This document shows, piece by piece, positions 55,128 to 63,983 of a DNA stretch of 64,000 nt (the stretch's first letter is position 1; each line of letters opens with the position of its first letter). The notes under the pieces were generated by a model. It worked only from the letters and a program-made list of their open reading frames with translations. It was not told where the DNA came from and ran no database searches. Source of the DNA: Chitinophaga hostae (lineage in GTDB: Bacteria; Bacteroidota; Bacteroidia; Chitinophagales; Chitinophagaceae); the NCBI RefSeq assembly GCF_018224885.1, contig NZ_JAGTXB010000006.1, positions 427,381 through 491,380 on the forward strand, written 5' to 3'. The position numbers and the translations under genes were made by a program.

Positions 55128-55700
55128 ATGATCACAGCACCGTATTTAGTTGTAATAGGAGGTTCTGCCGGAGGGTTGCAACCCATTTTAACCCTGTTAC
55201 CCGGCCTGGCTGCTTCGCTCAATGCAGCCATTATCATTGTTTTGCACCGGCAGAGTCATTATGAATCTGTGTTAACCGAATTGCTGTCTGCCAAATCATC
55301 GTTGCCCGTGAGGGAAGCTGCCGAAAAAGAGCCGCTGGAGCGTGGCGTGATCTATATTGCGCCGGCTGATTATCACCTGCTGATTGAATCAGATCATACC
55401 TTATCGCTCGACTATTCAGAGAAAGTGAATTTCAGCCGTCCGAGTATAGACGTTACCTTTACTTCGGCTGCAATAGCTTACGGCAATAAACTGACAGCCC
55501 TGCTGCTTTCGGGCGCCAATACTGATGGTACGGAAGGACTCATAGATGTGCATGAGACGGGAGGTACCACCGCAGTGCAGGACCCGGCTACGGCAGATGT
55601 GGACTACATGCCGCGTCAGGCTATTCAGCTGGCTCCCGTAGATATTATCCTGCAACCCCAGGAAATGGCTACATTCATTAACAAAATGGCCGGGGTATGA
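55128..55700 (+). CDS. CheB-type methylesterase, stand-alone catalytic domain
   Basis: A 190-residue protein that is only the CheB esterase domain, without the receiver. Catalytic residues: S in VIGGSAGG, H in IVLHRQ and D in SGANTDGTEG. It would remove methyl or amide groups set by CheR. It starts 16 bases after cheR. The receiver module that usually controls CheB is supplied, if at all, by neighbouring genes. Confidence 0.9.
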   Translation: MITAPYLVVIGGSAGGLQPILTLLPGLAASLNAAIIIVLHRQSHYESVLTELLSAKSSLPVREAAEKEPLERGVIYIAPADYHLLIESDHTLSLDYSEKVNFSRPSIDVTFTSAAIAYGNKLTALLLSGANTDGTEGLIDVHETGGTTAVQDPATADVDYMPRQAIQLAPVDIILQPQEMATFINKMAGV

Positions 55701-55775
55701 TTCTTGTGCCAACTTTTTTTAAGCAACAAAGGCAGCATTTTTCCCTGTACCCGCCGCCACAAACAAGCTTGACGT

Positions 55776-57032
55776 ATGATTTTAATTGTAGATGATAAAC
55801 CGGAGAACATACTGTCTATCAGGAAGACGCTGGAACTGTATCAGTTTGAAGTGGATGCTGCCCTGTCCGGAGAAGAAGCGCTCAGGAAAATTCTGAAACA
55901 TAATTATACACTCATCATCCTGGATGTGCAAATGCCCAGTATGGATGGCTTTGAGGTGGCAGAAGCCCTGTCGGGCCACAGTAAAGCAAAAGATATACCT
56001 ATCATCTTCTTGTCGGCTGTTAATAAAGACAAAAGATTTATCGTTAAGGGATATGACTCCGGTGGTATCGATTATATCACCAAGCCGGTAGATCCGGATA
56101 TCCTGCTGATGAAGGTTAAAACTTTTTCCCGGCTTTACCAGCAGTCGCAGGAACTGAAACAGATGCACCAGTCGCTTAAAGAGGAGGTAGAGGTGCGGAA
56201 ACTGGCACAGGAAGCGCTCATTGCGCATCAGCAACAGGTGAATGAAATGCTGGAGCAAAAGGTACGGGAAAGAACTGAAGAGCTGAGGGAGATCAATAAG
56301 TCGCTGGAAGCCAGTAATCACGACCTGCAGCAATTTGCTTCGGTCGCTTCACATGACCTGAAGGAACCTTTGCGGAAAATACAGCTGTTTGGGGCCATGC
56401 TCAGAGATAAGTTCCTGCATGCCGACCCTAACGCCCTGTCGTACATGGAGCGCATTGTAGGGTCGTCAGAACGCATGGCAAAGCTGATTAACGACCTGCT
56501 GAACTATTCCCGTTTGTCGGTGGCAAGCATATACGAAATCACCGATTTTAACCAGGTGGTAAAGGAGATCCTGAGCGACCTCGAATTGATGATCACCGAA
56601 CGGGATGCGTTGATTGCCGTAGAAAAAATGCCTCATATTGAAGCCGTTCCCGGGCAGATCAGGCAGGTGTTTCAGAATATTATCAGCAATGCGTTGAAAT
56701 TTTCGCGGAAGGAGAATGCACCTGAAATCAATATCACAGCCGAGCTGGTAACGGATTTGAACCCCGACAGTGCTGCATTTGCCGGCGGCCGGTACTGTCG
56801 TATTGTAATCCGTGACAACGGAATAGGATTTAACGAAAAATATCTCTCGAAAATATTTACCATTTTCCAGCGCCTGCATACTTCCGACCTCTATGAAGGA
56901 ACGGGGATAGGACTGGCCATTGCCAAAAAGGTAATTGATAAACATAGCGGCATTATTACCGCCAGGAGTAAGGAAGGGGAGGGGGCTGCCTTTATTATTG
57001 TGCTACCGCTCCGGCAGGGAAAAAGCAACTAA
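55776..57032 (+). CDS. Response regulator-histidine kinase fusion
   Basis: A 418-residue soluble protein: receiver (~1-120, Asp D50 in LIILDVQMPSMDG), a coiled coil (~125-180), HisKA with H193 in ASVASHDLKEPL and HATPase_c with RDNGIGF and GTGIGLAIAKK. It has no membrane segment. As the last gene of the plus-strand cluster, it may take phosphate from the hybrid kinase and pass it on. Confidence 0.9.
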   Translation: MILIVDDKPENILSIRKTLELYQFEVDAALSGEEALRKILKHNYTLIILDVQMPSMDGFEVAEALSGHSKAKDIPIIFLSAVNKDKRFIVKGYDSGGIDYITKPVDPDILLMKVKTFSRLYQQSQELKQMHQSLKEEVEVRKLAQEALIAHQQQVNEMLEQKVRERTEELREINKSLEASNHDLQQFASVASHDLKEPLRKIQLFGAMLRDKFLHADPNALSYMERIVGSSERMAKLINDLLNYSRLSVASIYEITDFNQVVKEILSDLELMITERDALIAVEKMPHIEAVPGQIRQVFQNIISNALKFSRKENAPEINITAELVTDLNPDSAAFAGGRYCRIVIRDNGIGFNEKYLSKIFTIFQRLHTSDLYEGTGIGLAIAKKVIDKHSGIITARSKEGEGAAFIIVLPLRQGKSN

Positions 57033-57043
57033 AAACAAAAAAA

Positions 57044-57075
57044 CCTGTAAATCGTACGATTTACAGGCTTTTTTT
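57044..57075. terminator. Bidirectional terminator
   Basis: A perfect 24-base palindrome (CCTGTAAATC/GATTTACAGG around GTAC) with T7 on the right and an A-run on the left. It closes the plus-strand kinase cluster and the minus-strand tRNA-Ala transcript. Confidence 0.82.
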
Positions 57076-57079
57076 CCAG

Positions 57080-57152
57080 TGGAGGATATCGGACTCGAAC
57101 CGATCACCTCAAACATGCCATGCTTGCGCTCTACCAGATGAGCTAATCCCCC
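57080..57152 (-). tRNA. tRNA-Ala (anticodon GGC)
   Basis: A 73-nt tRNA on the minus strand. The acceptor GGGGGAT pairs with ATCCTCC with one G-U pair; the D arm starts AGCTCATCTGG; anticodon stem CAAGC/GTTTG with loop ATGGCAT gives anticodon GGC (codon GCC); T arm GGTTCGAGTCC. CCA is not encoded; discriminator is A. Confidence 0.95.
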
Positions 57153-57217
57153 GTCTTATTTCAAACTTCCCCTTTCGGGAGTGCAAAAATATATTTTTTC
57201 CTGTAAACACCAACATT

Positions 57218-57637
57218 TTATAGAAAATCTTTGAAAATTCCTTCCACTGTTTCTTTTAAATCCTTTAGCAGTAAGGGTTTTCGAAGTAATTTAATTACCA
57301 TAGGATTGGCGTTGGTGCGGGTAATATCGCCATAATCAAGAGAGGAAGACACCATTACGATATGGCATTGTGACTTGATTTTATGCGGATATGCATCAAA
57401 GGCCTGCAGGAATTCAAATCCATCCATCTCCGGCATTTGTATATCCAACAAAATAACAGTAGGCGGTATTTTGGGTAAGGCAATATTGGAAGATAAGAAT
57501 TCCAGTGCCTTGTTGGCATTTACAAAAGAAAGTACCGTTCTGCTGATTTGTTGAAACCCAATCAACTTTTCATGCAGTAATAAATCAATCTCATTGTCAT
57601 CTATCAATATGACGCGCAGGTCAGGTATCGAATTCAT
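57218..57637 (-). CDS. Single-domain response regulator
   Basis: A 139-residue receiver domain: VILIDDNEIDLL acidic pocket, phospho-acceptor D65 (ILLDIQMPEMDG), Lys in LLRKPLLLK. The start at 57637 overlaps the upstream kinase gene by 17 bases. It is the last gene of the minus-strand E1/GNAT/kinase operon and is the likely end of that phosphorelay. No output domain. Confidence 0.88.
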   Translation of the reverse strand: MNSIPDLRVILIDDNEIDLLLHEKLIGFQQISRTVLSFVNANKALEFLSSNIALPKIPPTVILLDIQMPEMDGFEFLQAFDAYPHKIKSQCHIVMVSSSLDYGDITRTNANPMVIKLLRKPLLLKDLKETVEGIFKDFL

Positions 57638-58718
57638 TTCTGTTTGGGATGGTAATTTCAAATTGGGTGCCTTCACCATATTTAGACTCTACATTAATTG
57701 TTCCGCCTATTTTGCTGAGTGCTTCTTTCACAATATATAACCCGATTCCGCTGCCTGGTTTATTATTGTTTTTGGAGCGGAAAAACATCTTGAAAATATT
57801 GTTCAGGTGCTCACTCAAAATACCGATGCCATTGTCGCGGATATTAATTGTGGCTTTATGTGGCTCTACTTTAACGGACAGATTTACCATCGGGTCCGTT
57901 TCTTCTGGTTTTTGGTACTTAACAGCATTGGAGATCAGATTGTTCAAAATGACGCTGATCCTGAAAGTATCTCCGCGGAAGTCGACTGCCTGATCTACCT
58001 GGGTTTCAAAACGAATGTCAGTGTTCTGCGGTTTAAAGGCCGTAATACAATCATTCAGCAGGTTGCGGAAATCAATTTTTTCATATTCCACTTCCAGGCG
58101 GGAATTGCGGTAGTACTCTATGATCTTTTGTATAAAGTCGTCGAGTTTCAGCACGCAGGTTTCCACCATATTAATGTAGCCATTGGGATCTACCACGGAG
58201 TTGTCGAGCCTCGACAGGTTAATAATCCCCAATACCGACATCAGCGGCGAGCGCAGATCATGAGAAGTGGAATAGATAAAGCGGTTCAACTCATCATTGG
58301 TTTTCTCCAGCTCTTCTATCTTTTCCCGCAGTTGTTTACGCGTGCGGTATATCTCATAGGCATTGTTGATGGTTTTGTGCAGCTCATGTTCATCCCATGG
58401 CTTTTTGATGTAGGAGTATATATGCCCTTTGTTGATGGCATCGATGATATCTTCTACATCAGTATAACCCGTCAGCAAAATACGTATCGGGTCGGGCAGG
58501 GTGTCTTTTATTTCATTGAAGAATTCTACGCCTGTAGATACTGGCATTTTCTGATCGGCGATAATGATGTGCACCATGATCTCTTTCAGCAATGTTTTCC
58601 CTTCCTGCGCTGAGGTAGCAGTGTAAATTTCATAACTTCTGCGGAAACTCGCCTTGAATGCGTTCAGGTTATGAATTTCATCATCTATGTATAAGATTCT
58701 TATGCGGTTTTCTTTCAT
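57621..58718 (-). CDS. Response regulator-histidine kinase fusion
   Basis: A 365-residue soluble protein: receiver with D55 (IIIADQKMPVSTG) and K in YIKKPW, a coiled coil (~125-150), HisKA with H153 in YSTSHDLRSPL, then HATPase_c with RDNGIGI and GSGIGLYIVKEA. It lies 20 bases after the 7TMR-DISM kinase and overlaps the last receiver gene. Confidence 0.9.
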   Translation of the reverse strand: MKENRIRILYIDDEIHNLNAFKASFRRSYEIYTATSAQEGKTLLKEIMVHIIIADQKMPVSTGVEFFNEIKDTLPDPIRILLTGYTDVEDIIDAINKGHIYSYIKKPWDEHELHKTINNAYEIYRTRKQLREKIEELEKTNDELNRFIYSTSHDLRSPLMSVLGIINLSRLDNSVVDPNGYINMVETCVLKLDDFIQKIIEYYRNSRLEVEYEKIDFRNLLNDCITAFKPQNTDIRFETQVDQAVDFRGDTFRISVILNNLISNAVKYQKPEETDPMVNLSVKVEPHKATINIRDNGIGILSEHLNNIFKMFFRSKNNNKPGSGIGLYIVKEALSKIGGTINVESKYGEGTQFEITIPNRNEFDT

Positions 58719-58738
58719 TAAAAAGACCTTACGGTTAA

Positions 58739-60892
58739 TTACGATAAATGATTTGCTATATCAAGAGGTAAATATATAATAAATTCTGCTCCTTCTCCGG
58801 GGGCGGAATTGACGATAATTTTACCCTTGTGCTTTTCTATAATACTGAATACGATAGATAGCCCAAGTCCTGTACCTTCACCCACATCCTTTGTAGTAAA
58901 GAAGGGGTCAAAGATCTTTTCCTTTACGTTTTCGGACATACCAATACCCGTATCTTTAATGGTAATAACAATAAATGAACCTTCCTGTTGAGTTTTTATG
59001 GAGATAAATTCATGATGATGTTCTTTTTTGGTTTTAATGGCGTTGAGGGCATTTGACAAAATATTCATAAACACCTGGTTTACTTTCCCGGCGTAGCACT
59101 CTATTTTCGGCAAATCGCCGTATTCTTTTATGATGTTAACATACTGGGGGATACTGTTGCGAAGTAGTACCAGCGTGGAATCCAGCCCTTCATGGATATC
59201 GATGGACTTGACATCGCTTTCATCCAGGCGGCTAAAGGTCCGCAGTCCCTTTACAATTTCCGCTGTGCGGGCGGCGCCGTCTTCAATTCCTTTGATGAGG
59301 GAGGAAATTTCTTCGTGTATATAATCGATATCGATTTCTTTCTTGAAAAGGGCAATATCAGCGAGCGTTTCAGGCACGTTAGCGCTGTTGGGAAGCTCGT
59401 CATAACGGTTCAACAGCTCCTTCAGGTCGGCGATATCAAGTTTTAACGGTTTAATATTAGAGGTGACAAAGTTGATCGGGTTATTGATTTCATGCGCTAT
59501 TCCCGCTGTCAGCTGACCGAGGGATGCCATTTTCTCTTTTTCTACCAGCTGGGTCTGCGCTTCTTTCAGGTTCGTCAGCGCATTGTTCAGCTCCAGGTTG
59601 GTTGCCTGCAGGTCTTCCGTCCTGTCTTTTACTTTGGTTTCCAGTATGATATTCTGTTCCCTTACCAGCCTTTCATTTTCCTGGGAAATAGCCAGGGCCA
59701 TTTGCTGAGAGGCTTCTTTTTCCGCTTTGAACACGTTGATCTTATGCGCCAGTGCAAACGACAGCAGCAGTACTTCCAGTCCTGAACCTATCTGCAAGGC
59801 ATAGTAGGTAAAGTTATTATAAGGCAGCACATTGAAGTTTCGCAGCACAAACACAAAAATACTGATCAGGAATATAGACCAGGCCAGCAGGAAGAAACGT
59901 GCGGCATTTACCCCTTTCCTGCTGATCCGGTAAGCGACCACAAAGGCCATTACGGCAGCCAGAAATGCGTCGAGTTGTACCAGGATCTGCGCATAGGTGT
60001 ACATATCCAGGAAAGTAGGAATAAAGCAAAGCACATACAGTCCCATTACGATGTTCAGCAGTTTATGCCCCAGCCGGTAATTGGTATGTGTCGATAAAAA
60101 CTTCTGGATAAACGCCACAGCGGTAAGTCCGTTGAAGACCGGGACCAGTACGGTGGCATGCATGGCCAGCCAGGGACTGTTGGGATACAGGAAACGGAAA
60201 GAATACCCCTGCAGGGTTGCCTGCGTCATTCCTACGCAAACGATATAGCTTACGTAAATCAAGTAACTATTGTCCCGGGTGGATATGTAAATGAAAAGAT
60301 TATAAAATCCCATTGCCAGGATAACGCCAACGTATATACCGAAAATCAGCTCCCGTTTGTTATTCTTATCGTATACCGTTTCAGCGGTACCAAGATAAAC
60401 GGGTAGTTGCAGCTGTTCGCCCGCCTTTACCTTCAGGTAATATTGCCTGGTTTCGCCGGTAGGAATTTCGAGGGGAAACTGGTAGTTCTGATGGTCATAC
60501 CCCCTGTTTTTGTACGCCGTGAATTCCCCCAGCCTGGTACTTTTAACCGTACCGTTGGACAACACCTCATAGAGCGTTATATCATCAATGATGGGGTATT
60601 CTACTTCGAGTAAAAGGTGATGTGAATTCGATTCATTAATGATGGAGACCTTCGCCCATTGCGTATATGGGGTGATCTGAAGATTAGGTACTTCCTGTGC
60701 GGATGGTTTGAAATCCATCTGCTTTACGTCGTCGATCGTAAGCCTGTTATCTTTATCGGTATACAGTTCAAGATGGCCACCTATCTGTAACAGGGATTTA
60801 CTGTTTTTGTATACAACAGATTGCGCTGTTGTATTCAACAGAAATGACAAGGTAAAGATTGACCACAAAACAACAATCTTAGACAACATCAC
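58739..60892 (-). CDS. 7TMR-DISM sensor histidine kinase
   Basis: A 717-residue kinase. A signal peptide (~1-24) is followed by an external 7TMR-DISMED2 jelly-roll domain (~35-170), usually a carbohydrate-type ligand binder; seven membrane segments lie at ~183-385; a coiled coil spans ~390-450; the HisKA site is H467 in LTAGIAHEINNPINF, and HATPase_c has DTGIGM and GTGLGLSIV. It should sense an external small ligand. It is in the same operon as the E1-like and GNAT genes, which may make or change that ligand. Confidence 0.92.
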   Translation of the reverse strand: MMLSKIVVLWSIFTLSFLLNTTAQSVVYKNSKSLLQIGGHLELYTDKDNRLTIDDVKQMDFKPSAQEVPNLQITPYTQWAKVSIINESNSHHLLLEVEYPIIDDITLYEVLSNGTVKSTRLGEFTAYKNRGYDHQNYQFPLEIPTGETRQYYLKVKAGEQLQLPVYLGTAETVYDKNNKRELIFGIYVGVILAMGFYNLFIYISTRDNSYLIYVSYIVCVGMTQATLQGYSFRFLYPNSPWLAMHATVLVPVFNGLTAVAFIQKFLSTHTNYRLGHKLLNIVMGLYVLCFIPTFLDMYTYAQILVQLDAFLAAVMAFVVAYRISRKGVNAARFFLLAWSIFLISIFVFVLRNFNVLPYNNFTYYALQIGSGLEVLLLSFALAHKINVFKAEKEASQQMALAISQENERLVREQNIILETKVKDRTEDLQATNLELNNALTNLKEAQTQLVEKEKMASLGQLTAGIAHEINNPINFVTSNIKPLKLDIADLKELLNRYDELPNSANVPETLADIALFKKEIDIDYIHEEISSLIKGIEDGAARTAEIVKGLRTFSRLDESDVKSIDIHEGLDSTLVLLRNSIPQYVNIIKEYGDLPKIECYAGKVNQVFMNILSNALNAIKTKKEHHHEFISIKTQQEGSFIVITIKDTGIGMSENVKEKIFDPFFTTKDVGEGTGLGLSIVFSIIEKHKGKIIVNSAPGEGAEFIIYLPLDIANHLS

Positions 60893-60960
60893 TTAATGAG
60901 ATTAGTTATGAGGCTTGAATTTATATTTATTTTTTATAATTACCAGCCCTTATTACCTGA

Positions 60961-61659
60961 TCATGTGGTAGAATGAGCATGTGTAGGGATCTTAAGGCTG
61001 TAGTTTACCTCATAGGAGCCTTTAGGGCCCACTTCTATCTTCGACTGAATCGGGTTTTCACGCAGATCGGCGATCAGCAGCTTTTCCTTCGGATCTGCAT
61101 AGGGCAATGCATAGGGATCATTGATGACCATCGCGGTGGCGAGGAAGTCATCTTTCGGATAAAAGAATGTACCATTGTTGCCCAGCGATTCATCAATCAC
61201 AAAGCCCACACGCTTTCCAACCCTCGTGGTAATAGGTGCGCACAGTACATGATAGGTGTCGATCGGTAACTGGGCGCCGAGTACTACGCCCACCCTGGCC
61301 AGTACCTGGCTGCCGATTCCCATTCCTGCTACTTCTTTCGAGTTCCACATACCACATATCTCTGCACTGCCTTTTTTTACATATGAGTATATCTTTTCGT
61401 CGTATTTACCTATTGCTGTTTCAATGGGCAGGGGCAATATGCCGTCTGCAATCTGAACACGCGCTCCCCCGTATGTTTTGGTACGAGTATCGTCCTCAAC
61501 AATAATAACTATTGTGTTTTCGTGTTGCATCCAATCAGCGCTCCCTGATGTTACCTGAGCTATGCCAAAATAAATTTCCAGCAACTTGAGGTGACCGGTG
61601 TAAAATCTCATACACGCCTCAGGATCATCCGGAGCCCTAAATACCCTTACATTAATCAT
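60961..61659 (-). CDS. GNAT-fold acyltransferase-like protein
   Basis: A 232-residue protein. The segment AEICGMWNSKEVAGMGIGSQVLARVGVVLG has the GNAT motif A layout (beta strand, then a G-rich turn, G112-M-G114-I-G116, then a helix), and TYHVLCAPITTRVGKRVGF looks like motif B with the usual GF ending. The size and wide central strands recall FeeM/LuxI-type N-acyl synthases more than small acetyltransferases. It would join an acyl group from ACP or CoA to an amine. The gene is 38 bases downstream of the E1-like gene. Reaction and substrate are inferred. Confidence 0.6.
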   Translation of the reverse strand: MINVRVFRAPDDPEACMRFYTGHLKLLEIYFGIAQVTSGSADWMQHENTIVIIVEDDTRTKTYGGARVQIADGILPLPIETAIGKYDEKIYSYVKKGSAEICGMWNSKEVAGMGIGSQVLARVGVVLGAQLPIDTYHVLCAPITTRVGKRVGFVIDESLGNNGTFFYPKDDFLATAMVINDPYALPYADPKEKLLIADLRENPIQSKIEVGPKGSYEVNYSLKIPTHAHSTT

Positions 61660-61697
61660 GACATTGCGGAATAGCGCTTATACAAGGCATAAGTACG

Positions 61698-62795
61698 TTA
61701 AACAATCAACTGCTCAAAATCTATATAATACCTGCCTGAACTTTTTAGCTGATCCAGGATGATACGCCGGCATGTATCTGCCACCAGCGCGCCTCCCAAT
61801 ACCACAGAAGATGCAAGCTGGGGCCAGGTGGTGATGGTTTTCCCAATTTCTCCCAGGGAAAACTTCATTTTTGCCGACGCATTTTCAAGGGCTAGCATAG
61901 GACTGAAAATAGGGAGCTTTTCCGCATCTGTCAAGCCTTTCAGTGTTGCAATGTCCACTTCTGGGATCAGCCCGTGCATCAGGGGTCTCTCTGGCTCCAG
62001 GTCAAACCGCTCAATATCGATCATGCCCCGGTCGTTCATTTCCATTACAACCGGGATTTTTAATTCTTTTGCCTTAATCCGGCTTAATATTTTAATATCC
62101 ACACCATCACATTCCTCCACAAAAACATCCAATACGCCGTCTGCCGTGAAAAATTCGTCCATATTGGCTTCTGTCATCCCATCTTTAAAGATCTTTACTT
62201 TAATAAAAGGGTCCAGTTCCGCGATCTCACGCGCGGCAATCACCACTTTGGACGTTTGGATGTTATGAACCCCGCAGCGGATCCGGTTCATATTTGTTAA
62301 TTCAAGGTTGTCGAAATCCGCCAACCGCAACTCTCCGCAAATCCGTTCCATCACCAGCGTTAGCGCGATCGATTGACCTACAGACAAGCCCACAATACCT
62401 ATTTTCTTTTTTGACAACACGCTGATTTCAGCAGCGGTAATCTTATGCTGGTTCCGGCTGGTGCGCAGCTCAATAAAATCAGCCTCGTCCACCAGGTGCA
62501 CCAAACGGTCTATCCAGGAATAATATACCCAAATGCCAAATTTTTCTATCGGAATATCGCCTAGATAGGACTGGATCTTTTCTTCGTATTCTTCTGCTGT
62601 CAGCCGCTTAGTAGGATTCCTGATTTTCATCAGCTCCCGTAACTGGGAGTATATATTATCGTTAATGCGGATATGAGGACGGGAGGTTAAAAGGGCTTCA
62701 AAAGCCTGAAGGTCTTGTGTTTGCTTCAAATCATAAAAAACAGGCTTATAGTCATTGCTTTCATCCTGTTGTCGCCTGAGGTACTGTTGTATCAT
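61698..62795 (-). CDS. E1-like (ThiF/MoeB) adenylyltransferase-domain protein
   Basis: A 365-residue protein. The first ~128 residues are an unknown helical domain. The E1-like Rossmann domain follows: glycine loop GIVGLSVGQS (134-142), LADFDNLELTNMNR with D160, D162 and R171, then K183 and the acidic C229-D230. ThiF-like proteins adenylate a carboxylate. The loop GLSVGQS is the variant of the Rv1355c/MoeY group, but the fused nitroreductase domain of that group is missing. There is no CxxC zinc pair. It is the first gene of the minus-strand operon. Confidence 0.82.
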   Translation of the reverse strand: MIQQYLRRQQDESNDYKPVFYDLKQTQDLQAFEALLTSRPHIRINDNIYSQLRELMKIRNPTKRLTAEEYEEKIQSYLGDIPIEKFGIWVYYSWIDRLVHLVDEADFIELRTSRNQHKITAAEISVLSKKKIGIVGLSVGQSIALTLVMERICGELRLADFDNLELTNMNRIRCGVHNIQTSKVVIAAREIAELDPFIKVKIFKDGMTEANMDEFFTADGVLDVFVEECDGVDIKILSRIKAKELKIPVVMEMNDRGMIDIERFDLEPERPLMHGLIPEVDIATLKGLTDAEKLPIFSPMLALENASAKMKFSLGEIGKTITTWPQLASSVVLGGALVADTCRRIILDQLKSSGRYYIDFEQLIV

Positions 62796-63251
62796 GTTTC
62801 CTGCTTTATCGAGGTAGTGCTTCGTCGTGCCTGCACTGGATTACTTTGTCTTGTCCTTGTATACAGCAATTCCTTATTGCTCTAAAGTAGTTGCTTCTTA
62901 TTAATTATGTATTATGTAGCCGGTAAATTAATGTTGGCGCATTGGCGGGTTAATGAACAGGTCTCTTTTCTACCTGCCAGGCCCGGGATAAATATGTCTG
63001 GCAATCATAAATTAATTACAATTCACCACTGTAATCATGATATGAATGTAAGGTAAAATAGTAATTTAATACGAAAACAACCTAAAAGTTTTCCTTTATT
63101 TTGATATTAAATCCCTCTTTTTATACTTTTAGCTTACTTTTAATATTACTTTTCATCTCTTCCCACCAGCGAGATTTGGTTTAATATTTGTGGCTTTTTG
63201 CGCCTGACTTCGATCTTTATGATACACTAATATATATTTAAAATAATAAAT
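62796..63251. other. Divergent intergenic region between the E1-like and SOD genes
   Basis: A 456-base AT-rich region. It must hold the promoter of the E1-like operon (minus) and of the SOD gene (plus). A weak plus-strand candidate is TTG (63101-63103), 20-base spacer, TACTTTTA (63124-63131). No matching -7/-33 pair was found for the E1-like gene. I see no gene, repeat or RNA here. Confidence 0.4.
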
Positions 63252-63983
63252 ATGGATAAGAGAGAATTTCTCAAGCTTACCAGCCTCGCAGGCGCCGCCA
63301 TTTTGAGCGGGCCGTTGAGCAGCCTGGCTACTTCTTCCGCTGCACCCGGCCAACCGGCCTTCACCGATCCTAAAGCGCCCTTTGTTCTTCCTGCATTACC
63401 CTATGGCTACGATGCGCTGGAACCCAACATTGACAAGCTTACCATGGAAATTCACCATGATAAGCACCATGCGGCTTATGTGAAAAACCTGAATGATGCC
63501 ATCGCGGGAGGCACATTTGCCAGTCTTACGCTGGAACAGATACTCAACAAGGTTACCGATAAGGACAAGGCTGTCAGGAATAACGGTGGCGGACACTATA
63601 ACCACTCCCTTTTCTGGACGCTGTTATCGCCCACCAGGCAAACTCCGTCCGACAAGATAAAGGCTGCGGTCACCAGTGCTTTCGGCAGCTGGGAAGCTTT
63701 CCAGACCAAGTTCAATGATGCGGCAAAAACCGTTTTCGGATCAGGCTGGGCCTGGGTGATCGTTACACCAGGTAAAAAGCTGGCGATCATCAATACCCCC
63801 AACCAGGACAATCCCTTAATGCATAATATCGTAAAGGACAAAGGTACGCCCATCCTGGCGCTGGATGTATGGGAGCATGCTTACTACCTGAAACATCAGA
63901 ACAAACGTCCTGAATATATTGAGGCGTTCTGGAATGCCATCAATTGGGATGAAGTGGAAAAGCGCTATAACGCAGCAGTGTGA
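63252..63983 (+). CDS. Exported Mn/Fe superoxide dismutase
   Basis: A 243-residue enzyme converting superoxide to oxygen and peroxide. The N-terminal ~32 residues form an export signal with a Tat-like core (DKREFLKLTSLAGAA), but with KR instead of RR. Metal ligands: H68 in MEIHHDKHH, H in GGGHYNHSLFW, D and H in LDVWEHAYY. GGGHYNHSLFW is the Mn-type form. Located outside the cytoplasm, it would guard against outside superoxide, perhaps from the respiratory enzymes. Confidence 0.93.
   Translation: MDKREFLKLTSLAGAAILSGPLSSLATSSAAPGQPAFTDPKAPFVLPALPYGYDALEPNIDKLTMEIHHDKHHAAYVKNLNDAIAGGTFASLTLEQILNKVTDKDKAVRNNGGGHYNHSLFWTLLSPTRQTPSDKIKAAVTSAFGSWEAFQTKFNDAAKTVFGSGWAWVIVTPGKKLAIINTPNQDNPLMHNIVKDKGTPILALDVWEHAYYLKHQNKRPEYIEAFWNAINWDEVEKRYNAAV

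Noticed and set aside
57807..58613. A 268-codon frame opposite the REC-kinase fusion
   Set aside because: Antisense to a well-supported kinase, with low-quality amino acid composition and no recognised motif.
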